Positions 9,236 to 16,247 of a stretch of DNA of 64,000 nt are shown piece by piece. Positions within the stretch are counted from its first letter, which is position 1. Each line of letters begins with the position of its first letter. The notes under the pieces are model-generated. The model was not told where the DNA came from. It made no database searches and worked only from the letters and a program-made list of their open reading frames with translations. Source of the DNA: Streptomyces sp. NBC_00285 (lineage in GTDB: Bacteria > Actinomycetota > Actinomycetes > Streptomycetales > Streptomycetaceae). Where the stretch lies: assembly GCF_036174265.1 (NCBI RefSeq), contig NZ_CP108055.1:6696001-6760000 (forward strand), written 5' to 3'. Position numbers and translations under genes: made by a program.

Positions 9236-9323
9236 GGAAGTCCCTCCGGGAGCGGGGATTGGGGCCCCGCCGGCTTGTGTCGGTCGGTCGGGCCCGGCCG
9301 GGTACGGTCCACCGGCCCTCAGC

Positions 9324-9352
9324 ATCGTATCCATGCGCTGCCGCCGGGCTCA
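9324..9352 (-). promoter_or_regulatory. Candidate promoter of sdhCDAB
   Basis: On the minus strand TACGAT (9324-9329) is preceded at 17 bp by TGAGCC (9347-9352). This is a fair -10 with a weak -35, about 90 bp before the sdhC GTG. It fits a housekeeping sigma promoter but is a prediction only. Confidence 0.35.
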
Positions 9353-9426
9353 GCCGGGGCCTGCCTGTGTGATCAAAGTGGCACGCGGATGGGGGAACTG
9401 GGCGGCCGATGAGGCGGTCTGGACTG

Positions 9427-9975
9427 TTATGCGCCGGGTGCGGTGCCGTGCGGGCTGGTCGCGCGGTGTCCCACGCCCCGCAGAGAGGTCACCAGCCGCT
9501 GCCTCGCCAGGCGGCGGAGTTCCTCTGCCGCCACCACCCGCTCGTCTTCCGGATCGTTTGTCAATCGTGACCGGATGCCTGCCAGCGCGTGGTCCAGGGC
9601 CTCACCGGCGGGCAGGCCGTCCAGGCAGATGACGAAGGCGTGGCCGAAGCGGGCCTCGTAGGCCGCGTGGGCCGCGTCCATGGCCATGTGGGCCGCCGAG
9701 TGGGCGCCGTCCGGCAGTACCGGCAGGGTCTCGCCCGCCAGGGCCTCGGAGAGATCCGTGGGGGTGAGGTCGTACGCCGCCTCGTCCGACGCGGCCAGCA
9801 GCGCGTCCACGGTCGGGTACGGGCGGTGTGCCGCGACCCGCTCAGCCCAGCGGAGGCTGTGCAGGCAGCTCAGAAGGAGGGACCGGGCCTCTTCGGCGGG
9901 CGCGATGTTGAAGGCGCCCAGGACGGTGGGCAGGGGCGGTATGGCCACTCGGCCAGGAAATTGTGTGGGCGTCAC
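9427..9975 (-). CDS. OHCU decarboxylase-family protein (ureide pathway)
   Basis: The 182-residue soluble protein matches 2-oxo-4-hydroxy-4-carboxy-5-ureidoimidazoline decarboxylase. That enzyme finishes the conversion of urate to S-allantoin. Visible family features are the early FN, the CLHSLRWAERVAAHRPYPTVDAL segment with the conserved W and RP (about residues 38-60), and YEARFGHAFVICLDG (about residues 110-124). The H-P-S active-site block is hard to place, so it could be a diverged member. No other purine catabolism gene lies nearby, which is unusual because the family is normally clustered with urate oxidase. Start taken at GTG 9975, without a convincing ribosome site. Confidence 0.7.
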   Translation of the reverse strand: MTPTQFPGRVAIPPLPTVLGAFNIAPAEEARSLLLSCLHSLRWAERVAAHRPYPTVDALLAASDEAAYDLTPTDLSEALAGETLPVLPDGAHSAAHMAMDAAHAAYEARFGHAFVICLDGLPAGEALDHALAGIRSRLTNDPEDERVVAAEELRRLARQRLVTSLRGVGHRATSPHGTAPGA

Positions 9976-10130
9976 GTGTGTTTCGGCAGAGGAAGCTGTG
10001 AGAGGTGTGACGTCACGTTATCGAGTGTGGACATGACCTGTCCGACGGATGCCCGAATTTCACCCGCACGGGAGAGTTTCGGAACGTGTGGTGGACGTGA
10101 TCATCTCGTGCCAGGCCCTAGGTTGACGAT

Positions 10131-11780
10131 GTGAGTCAGCACAGGAAGCGATCGGAGAAGCAGGCACGCGGGCTGATCGCGGGGGCGGTCGCCGCCACCG
10201 TCGCGGCCGGGGTGGGTCTGGCGCTGTGGGCGGGGAACGACGGTGCCCCGGCCGGGTCGGCCCAGTCACAGGCCCAGTCGGCCTCGGGCAGACCGCAGGG
10301 ATCGGCGGCCTCCTCCAGGGCGCCGAGCCCGACTCCCAGCCCCACCCGCTCCTACCCCCTGTCCACCACGCCCCGCACCATCCCGGCCGTCCGCGCCCAC
10401 ACCCCGGCGCGCGGCCCCGGCTGGCGTCCCGCCGCAGGGCTGCGTGTGGTGGTGGACGACGCCGACCTCGCCGACGAGGGCCGCCTCCTCGCCGGTGAGC
10501 TGGGGCTGACGTACGCCGGGCAGAAGGGCGACGTGCGCGCCGGGGACGTACGGCTGACGCTGAACGACGACGAGGGTGCGGACCCGGAGTCGTACGGCAT
10601 GACCGTGCGCGGCGGGCGGGTCGTCATCAGCGGGGCGGACGACGCGGGCGTGTTCTACGGCACCCGCACGCTCAAGCAGGAGGTGCACGGCGGCGGTACG
10701 GCGCCGGAGGGCGTCGTGCGCGACGAGCCGGCCGAGCCGGTGCGCGGGTTCTCCCTGGACATCGCGCGCAAGCCCTTCACGGCCGGCTGGATCGAGGACC
10801 GGGTCCGCGAGCTGGGCGACCTGAAGTTCAACCGGCTCCAGCTGCACTTCTCCGACGACCAGGGCTTCCGGATCGAGTCCGACTCGCACCCGGAGATCGT
10901 GTCCAGGAACCATCTGACCAAGGCGCAGGTGAGGCGGATCGTCGCCCTCGCGGCCCAGCGGCACATCGCCGTCGTACCGGAGATCGACTCTCCCGGGCAT
11001 CTGGGCGCGGTCATCGCCGCCCACCCCGAACTGCAGTTGCGCAGCGCGTCGGGGAGTGCGCCGCAGGGTGCCGTCGACATCTCCGAGCCCGCCTCCGCCA
11101 AGATCGTCGACGACCTGCTGAACGAGTACGCCACGCTGTTCCCCGGCGCCGACTGGCACCTCGGCGGCGACGAGTACCGGGCGCTGACGGTGTCCAGCCC
11201 GGCGACGACCTACCCGCAGCTCGCCGCGGCCGCCAGGAAGGCCTACGGCTCCGGGGCCACCGTCGCGGACCTGACGACGGGATGGCTCAACGACCGCGCC
11301 CACACCGTCCGTGCCCACGGCAAGATCCCGCAGGCGTGGAACGACGGTTTCTTCCGCGACACGTCCGTCCGGGCCGCCGCCGACATCCGGGTCGCCTACT
11401 GGACGGGCAAGGAGATCGGCGCCCGGCCGCCCGTGGCGTATCTGAGTGCGGGGCGCAAGGTCGTCAACTACAACGACGAGTTCCTGTACTACGTCCTCGG
11501 CGAGCCGCAGACCTTCGTCTATCCGACGGGGCGGCGCATCTACGAGCAGTGGACGCCGAGAGTCCTGCGCGGCACGACGGCCGTCTCCTCGCAGTACGAC
11601 GGCCAGATCCTCGGCGGGGCCTTCGCGGTGTGGTGCGACTACCCGAACGCGCAGACGCAGGACCAGGTCGCGGCCGGGATCAGGATGCCCCTGCGGGCGA
11701 CGGTCCAGAAGCTGTGGGATCCGGGGAAGCCGACTCTGACCTGGACGCAGTTCAAGGCGCTCGGGGATCGGCTGGGCTGA
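10131..11780 (+). CDS. Secreted GH20 beta-N-acetylhexosaminidase
   Basis: A 549-residue exported enzyme with a basic N-terminus, a single hydrophobic segment (residues 14-33) acting as signal or anchor, and a Ser/Pro/Thr-rich linker to about residue 85. A GH20 N-terminal domain (FYGTRTLKQ) and the GH20 barrel follow. The catalytic Asp-Glu pair is D347-E348 in HLGGDEY, and the substrate-assisted mechanism acts on terminal GlcNAc from chitin or peptidoglycan fragments. HFSDDQGFRIES and VVPEIDSPGH are family signatures. The GTG start has no clear ribosome site and could be leaderless. Confidence 0.93.
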   Translation: MSQHRKRSEKQARGLIAGAVAATVAAGVGLALWAGNDGAPAGSAQSQAQSASGRPQGSAASSRAPSPTPSPTRSYPLSTTPRTIPAVRAHTPARGPGWRPAAGLRVVVDDADLADEGRLLAGELGLTYAGQKGDVRAGDVRLTLNDDEGADPESYGMTVRGGRVVISGADDAGVFYGTRTLKQEVHGGGTAPEGVVRDEPAEPVRGFSLDIARKPFTAGWIEDRVRELGDLKFNRLQLHFSDDQGFRIESDSHPEIVSRNHLTKAQVRRIVALAAQRHIAVVPEIDSPGHLGAVIAAHPELQLRSASGSAPQGAVDISEPASAKIVDDLLNEYATLFPGADWHLGGDEYRALTVSSPATTYPQLAAAARKAYGSGATVADLTTGWLNDRAHTVRAHGKIPQAWNDGFFRDTSVRAAADIRVAYWTGKEIGARPPVAYLSAGRKVVNYNDEFLYYVLGEPQTFVYPTGRRIYEQWTPRVLRGTTAVSSQYDGQILGGAFAVWCDYPNAQTQDQVAAGIRMPLRATVQKLWDPGKPTLTWTQFKALGDRLG

Positions 11781-11924
11781 GGAACCCGGGATTCCCTGTG
11801 GACGGAGGGTGCCGGCGAACCGTATGTTCCGCATGCCGCGCGTGAGGCTCTGGGGAGAACCTGCGCGGTCGGCCGACCGGATCATCCGCAGTCCGCCGCA
11901 CATCCACACACCGGGGGACCCGCC

Positions 11925-12689
11925 ATGCTCTGCACGCGCTGCCATCACTTCGAAGCGGACCCCGACGGCACCCTGTGCACCAACTGCGCGACCCCGGCCG
12001 GGTTCCAGGCCCCGCCGGTCGGTTCGCCCAAGGTCTGGCTGCGCTCCCCGGTCGGGCTCGGCCGGGCCGTCGTGGCGATGCTCGGGCTGGTCGCGGCCGT
12101 CGACGTGTTCGCCCTCGTCGCGGACTTCCTCCGGTACGAGGTCACGGGCGACCTCGTCGACGGCCACGACGGGGCCGACGTATGGGACCGGGCCGACCTG
12201 ACGGACACCCTGAGCTGGGTGGCCGGCTCCGCGCAGGTCGCCGTGCTGTTCGCCTGTGCCGTCGTCTACGTCATCTGGTTCTGGCGGGTGCGGGTCAACG
12301 CTGAGGTGTTCGCCCCGGAGGGACACAGCAAGGCGCGCGGCTGGGTGATCGCGGGCTGGTTCGTGCCGTTCGTGAGCCTCTGGTACCCGCGCCGGGTCAT
12401 GCTCGACATCTGGGACGCGAGCAGCCCCGGGAGCAAGCCCGAGGGACACGCGCTGGTCAACGTCTGGTGGGCGCTGTGGCTGGTGTCGAACGTCGCCGGG
12501 CGGTTCGTGGCCAGTACGGCGTCGGACGCCCGCACCTTCCAGGAGATCCACGACTCGATGGTCCACATGTTCTTCGCGGACGGCATCGACCTCGTCGCCG
12601 CCGTGTTCGCCGCCGTCGTCGTGCTGCGGCTGACCCGGATGCAGAACGAGAAGGCCGCCCGGGGCCCCCTGGCGCCCGTCACCGTGTGA
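11925..12689 (+). CDS. DUF4328 membrane protein with N-terminal zinc ribbon
   Basis: The 254-residue protein starts with CTRC(x12)CTNC, a zinc-ribbon pair within the first 21 residues. At least four membrane helices follow, with the FWRVRVNAEVF, GWFVPFVSLWYPRRVMLDIW and NVWWALWLVSN blocks characteristic of DUF4328. The function is unknown. The ATG follows GGGGGA by six bases. It lies 144 bp downstream of the hexosaminidase and may be independently expressed. Confidence 0.8.
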   Translation: MLCTRCHHFEADPDGTLCTNCATPAGFQAPPVGSPKVWLRSPVGLGRAVVAMLGLVAAVDVFALVADFLRYEVTGDLVDGHDGADVWDRADLTDTLSWVAGSAQVAVLFACAVVYVIWFWRVRVNAEVFAPEGHSKARGWVIAGWFVPFVSLWYPRRVMLDIWDASSPGSKPEGHALVNVWWALWLVSNVAGRFVASTASDARTFQEIHDSMVHMFFADGIDLVAAVFAAVVVLRLTRMQNEKAARGPLAPVTV

Positions 12690-12785
12690 CGGATTTCGTC
12701 CTTCCTGCTGCGAACTGCCGTACGAATGTGGTCTATTCGGCCCGAGTCGTGTCGAGACGTGCCGAGCAGCCAGGGGGAACCGGGG

Positions 12786-13289
12786 ATGGGCTTCTGGGGT
12801 TACTTCGTCGTGGGCCGCGGCGAGCGGCCCCTCGCTGAGCTGGACGCGCTGGCCGGTGCGGAGGGCATGGTCCTGCGGGAGTCGGCGCCCGGCGGATGGC
12901 AGGTCTGGGAGTACGCGAACGCCGAGGGCGACGTCGGAAGCATGAACGCCCTCGCCCTGGAGACCGGTTCGCCCGCGCTCTTCGGGTACGTCATGGACAG
13001 CGCCTCGGTCGTCCTGGAGGCGGCGGGGCCGGAGAGCGGGGCCTGGACGACCTGTCTGGCCCGCGCCGCCATGGCCGGGTACATCGAGGGCGGCGACGCG
13101 GGGCTGACCCTGGAGGACTACTTCCTCGAACCCAGGGACGCGGCCGCGCGAGCCGTCGCCTGGGCTGCGGAGGCGGGGCACGAGGTGGCCGAGGAGCCGC
13201 TGCTCGACGTACTGGACGCCGAACCCGACCTGTTGGCCGAAAACCTCTTCTTCCGTATGCTCGACCGGCTCGGTGTGGTGCCCCTGTGA
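12786..13289 (+). CDS. Conserved hypothetical soluble protein
   Basis: Start chosen at ATG 12786 behind GGGGGA instead of the longer frame from 12726; the product is then 167 residues. It begins MGFWGYFVVGRGERPLAEL, is acidic and Ala/Glu-rich, and has no signal peptide or membrane segment. Function unknown. Position and strand suggest co-expression with the next gene, 76 bp downstream. Confidence 0.7.
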   Translation: MGFWGYFVVGRGERPLAELDALAGAEGMVLRESAPGGWQVWEYANAEGDVGSMNALALETGSPALFGYVMDSASVVLEAAGPESGAWTTCLARAAMAGYIEGGDAGLTLEDYFLEPRDAAARAVAWAAEAGHEVAEEPLLDVLDAEPDLLAENLFFRMLDRLGVVPL

Positions 13290-13365
13290 CACTCCCGGGC
13301 CGTCGCACGCAGTAAGGGGAAGTGCGTGTTCCGTGTGGGGGCACCGCTCGGCGAGGGAGGCGCGG

Positions 13366-13947
13366 ATGAGTCTGGTGGAGCTGATCGGCCAGGCCGACGA
13401 ACGCGGCCTGGCCGTCGGCGGGTTGGCTTGTTTGGATCGCTGCGTACCGCTGCTGGGCGACGACGACGAGATCCTCCGCCCCCTGTGGGCCGCACTCGCG
13501 GACGACGCCGCCGCCGGGGAGTGGGGCGAGCGGCTGGAGCAGGTGCGGGGAAAGCTGGGCGGGGACACGGAGTTCGGCGTGGGGGACCTCGCCGGCTCCG
13601 GTGAGGGCGGGGCCGTGTCACTGGCCCGTCGGATGCTCGCCGCGGCGCCCGCCGAACGGTCCGCCGCCGCACTGCGGGTGTGGGCCGACGCCTGCTCGGT
13701 CGCAGCGCTGCAGATCCACCGGCTGCTCGACCCTCTGAAGGACGCCGACTCGGTCGAGGCCCGCCGCGAGGGCCGTACGGAGGGCATGTCGCCCCTCGTC
13801 GCCGCCGAACTGCGCCGCCAGATCGCCGTCCTGGACCTCCTCGCCGGCCACGGCCCGGCAGGCCTGCGTCCCGCCCTGGCGGTGTCGACGGAAGGGCGTC
13901 GGGTCCTGCGCGCGGTGGTGTCACGCAGGAGCAGACGGCGCCGGTGA
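13366..13947 (+). CDS. Conserved hypothetical soluble protein
   Basis: A longer frame opens at 13273, but GAGGGAGG places the start at ATG 13366, giving 193 residues beginning MSLVELIGQADERGLAVGGL. It is predicted to be helical and Ala/Leu-rich, and it ends in a strongly basic tail (SRRSRRRR). No catalytic motif or family was recognised. Confidence 0.65.
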   Translation: MSLVELIGQADERGLAVGGLACLDRCVPLLGDDDEILRPLWAALADDAAAGEWGERLEQVRGKLGGDTEFGVGDLAGSGEGGAVSLARRMLAAAPAERSAAALRVWADACSVAALQIHRLLDPLKDADSVEARREGRTEGMSPLVAAELRRQIAVLDLLAGHGPAGLRPALAVSTEGRRVLRAVVSRRSRRRR

Positions 13948-14025
13948 GGTGCGCGTCGACGAGAGGGTTCTGTGGCTGTCCGGCGAGGGATGCGGTGAAG
14001 GTGCGTCAATTCTGTACCGGTCCCG

Positions 14026-14514
14026 GTGATAGCCCCTGATCCGCGTTACGCATCACCCCGCCGGGACGCTGTCCCTCATGTGACGACTGATGTGACGACT
14101 CATGCGACCCATGCGACGACCCGCCAGGGCCCCGGCTCCGCTCCCAGGCCGTCCGCCGCGACCAAGCCCGTGCGGTGGGCGGCGGACGCGGTGTCGGCCC
14201 TGCGCGAGGGTGCGCGGGTGCGGCTCGACTACTCGGCGCAGAGCCTGTGGCGGGTCGACCGGCTGATAGAGGAGATACGGCGGGAGGGCGCGCCGTATGC
14301 CGCCGTGGAGACCGTGCTGCGCGGGTTCGGTGCATACGCGGGTGAGGTCGTCGTCGGCCAGACCGGTGCCGAGTGGTGGGCGACCGGCGGCGAGCACTGG
14401 GTCCGTACGCCCGACGGCCGGCTGTGGGACCCGGTGGACGAGGCCCGGCGCTGCTTCGCCGGGGACGGTTCGCTGCGGCTGCTGTGCCGGGACGCGACGG
14501 GTGCCGCGGGGTGA
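14026..14514 (+). CDS. Conserved hypothetical soluble protein
   Basis: Up to 162 residues. The conserved-looking part starts near residue 45 (KPVRWAADAVSALREGARVRL) and ends VDEARRCFAGDGSLRLLCRD. The first 40 residues are Thr/His/Pro-rich and encoded by short repeats of GTGACGACT-like units. The true start may therefore be GTG 14080 or later; no ribosome site decides it. Function unknown. Confidence 0.55.
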   Translation: MIAPDPRYASPRRDAVPHVTTDVTTHATHATTRQGPGSAPRPSAATKPVRWAADAVSALREGARVRLDYSAQSLWRVDRLIEEIRREGAPYAAVETVLRGFGAYAGEVVVGQTGAEWWATGGEHWVRTPDGRLWDPVDEARRCFAGDGSLRLLCRDATGAAG

Positions 14515-14830
14515 TGACCGCGGAGGCATGTACGCCGTGACCGGAGACGCTGCCCGGACGCCCGTTGCTATGGATCCGGACCACCGCGCCGAGCGTCAGC
14601 CACGCCCTCCGCTGCATGCTGAGCGGTCTGTCCGCACGGCCACGACGACTCGCTACGGTGACGGTCCGTGGGGGCGCCCGAAACGCGCGGCACGCTGTGA
14701 CACTTCTGTGCAGTCAGGCGCTGTTGCCCGTAGGGGACATGGGCAGGGGTGACCGCGCCGGCCGGCACGGAATCGCCATGAACCGGTACGGACGGGAAAG
14801 TTCTTGGGTCAGGGAGGGCAACCCCGCCGC
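14515..14830. other. Intergenic region upstream of the ECF sigma factor
   Basis: About 315 bp without a convincing gene. It should carry the promoter of the ECF sigma gene, but I found no copy of the TGAACC/CGTTG motif and no clear consensus promoter. Short frames across it look like shadows. Confidence 0.4.
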
Positions 14831-15421
14831 GTGCAGGCGTACGACGGGGAACTGGGCGCGGCCGTCACGCGGGCCCAGGACGGCGACGAGGCCTCCTTCG
14901 CGGTCGCCTACCGGCTGGTGCAGCCCGGACTGCTCGGATATCTGCGCGGGCTGGTCGGGGACGACGCCGAGGACGTGGCCTCCGACGCCTGGCTGGAGAT
15001 CGCCCGGGACCTGGGCCGGTTCAGGGGGGACGGGGCCGGCTTCCGCGGCTGGACCGCGACCATCGCCCGGCACCGGGCCCTGGACCATCTGCGCCGGCAG
15101 AGGGTACGGCCCCGCGCGACGGCGCTGGAACAGGACATGCTGGATCTGCCCGGCCCGCACAGCACCCCCGACCAGGCGCTGGAGTCCCTCTCCACCGAGT
15201 ACGCCCTGGACCTGGTCCGGGGCCTTCCACGCGACCAGGCCGAGGCGGTCCTGCTGCGGGTCGTCGTGGGTCTCGACGGCCCCGCCGCAGCCCGCGTCCT
15301 CGGCAAGCGCCCCGGCGCGGTGCGAACCGCCGCCTACCGGGGCCTGAAGCGGCTGGCGCATCAGCTCGGCGCCGAGGGTGTGACGGATGACGGCACCGGG
15401 ACGCTGGGGGAGTCGACATGA
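14831..15421 (+). CDS. ECF-type RNA polymerase sigma factor
   Basis: A small sigma-70 family protein with region 2 (LLGYLRGLVGDDAEDVASDA, then FRGWTATIARHRALDHLRRQ) and region 4 (LPRDQAEAVLLRVVVGLDGP, then KRPGAVRTAAYRGLKRL) and no region 1 or 3. The start is uncertain. GTG 14831 gives 196 residues beginning VQAYDGELG, whereas a TTG at 14804 gives 205. The stop overlaps the ATG of the next gene (ATGA), so it is coupled to a membrane protein that may regulate it. It is closely related to the sigma factor at 46559. Confidence 0.88.
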   Translation: MQAYDGELGAAVTRAQDGDEASFAVAYRLVQPGLLGYLRGLVGDDAEDVASDAWLEIARDLGRFRGDGAGFRGWTATIARHRALDHLRRQRVRPRATALEQDMLDLPGPHSTPDQALESLSTEYALDLVRGLPRDQAEAVLLRVVVGLDGPAAARVLGKRPGAVRTAAYRGLKRLAHQLGAEGVTDDGTGTLGEST

Positions 15422-16164
15422 CAGGTGAGGACACGACGTCGGACAGGGACGGCCACGGGATGGGTGACGAGCGGAACTCCGGGTTCCCCGACCGCCGCCC
15501 CGCCCCTGGGCCACCCGGGCCCGAGCCGGCCTCCGGCGGCGGCCCCCTCGAAGCGCTGCTCGCCGTGGCCCTTCGCGGTGACAAGGCCGACGGCGAGGCC
15601 GAACTGCGGGCCGTGGCCGCGTTCCGGGTCGCCCGGGACACGGGGGCGCACCGGGCACGGACCCGGCGACGGGACGACTGGCGGCCCCGCGCCCGGCGGC
15701 GGACCGTACGGTCGCTGCGGACGACGCTCTGCGTGCTGCTCGCGAGTCTCACCCTCGGCGGGGTCGCCTACGCGGCGATCGGCGGTGACCTCGGGCGAGG
15801 CGAGGCGGGCAAGGGGCACGTACGCCCGAGCGTCGCCGCGAGCACGCCGGCCGAGGCGCACAGCAGTTCCCGGCCGTCCGTGTCCGCGGCCCCCGCCGGC
15901 CGTCCGCCCACCGCGCAGAACACCCTGGCCCACTGCCGCGTGTACGAGAAGCTCCGGGACCGCGGCAAGGCGCCGGACGCCACGGCGTTCCGGCGGCTCG
16001 TCACGGCGGCGGGCGGGGAGGCGGACGTCAGCGCGTACTGCGCCGCGCTGACGGCCGGTACGGCGACGAACGGCGCGGACGGCGCGGAGCCGGGGAAGCG
16101 GAAGGCGGAGGCGAACGCGAACGCCGGGAACAACGGGTCCGACAAGAAGTCCAGGAAGCGGTGA
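15418..16164 (+). CDS. Single-span membrane protein paired with sigma factor
   Basis: A 248-residue protein with an acidic, Pro/Gly-rich N-terminal half, one membrane helix (about residues 103-122) and an extracytoplasmic tail. The tail holds AHCRVYEKLRDRGK...AAGGEADVSAYCAAL, a domain with two Cys. The last 40 residues are basic and Ala/Asn-rich. Overlap with the sigma gene and topology suggest an anti-sigma or sensing role, but no ZAS motif is visible, so this is inference. The downstream partner of the sigma gene at 46559 has the same layout and the same C-terminal domain. Confidence 0.75.
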   Translation: MTGEDTTSDRDGHGMGDERNSGFPDRRPAPGPPGPEPASGGGPLEALLAVALRGDKADGEAELRAVAAFRVARDTGAHRARTRRRDDWRPRARRRTVRSLRTTLCVLLASLTLGGVAYAAIGGDLGRGEAGKGHVRPSVAASTPAEAHSSSRPSVSAAPAGRPPTAQNTLAHCRVYEKLRDRGKAPDATAFRRLVTAAGGEADVSAYCAALTAGTATNGADGAEPGKRKAEANANAGNNGSDKKSRKR

Positions 16165-16247
16165 CCGGTACGGCCGGTCGCCAACATCTGGCTGGAATCA
16201 CCTTTTCGATCTGACGTTCGGCATATCGGCGGCTACTGTCCTGCACC

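Noticed and set aside
9235..9334. Longer sdhC start at 9334
   Set aside because: It lacks a ribosome site and overlaps the likely -10 element. The GTG at 9235 has GGAGGG and gives the usual length.
10050..10131. A DasR-type operator before the hexosaminidase gene
   Set aside because: The GTGGTGGACGTGATC stretch does not match the palindromic dre consensus closely enough.
10266..14009. A 1247-codon open frame on the minus strand
   Set aside because: It runs antisense to four well-supported plus-strand genes (GH20, DUF4328 and two hypothetical proteins), has Arg/Pro-rich low-complexity translation and no ribosome site. It is an artefact of GC-biased third positions.
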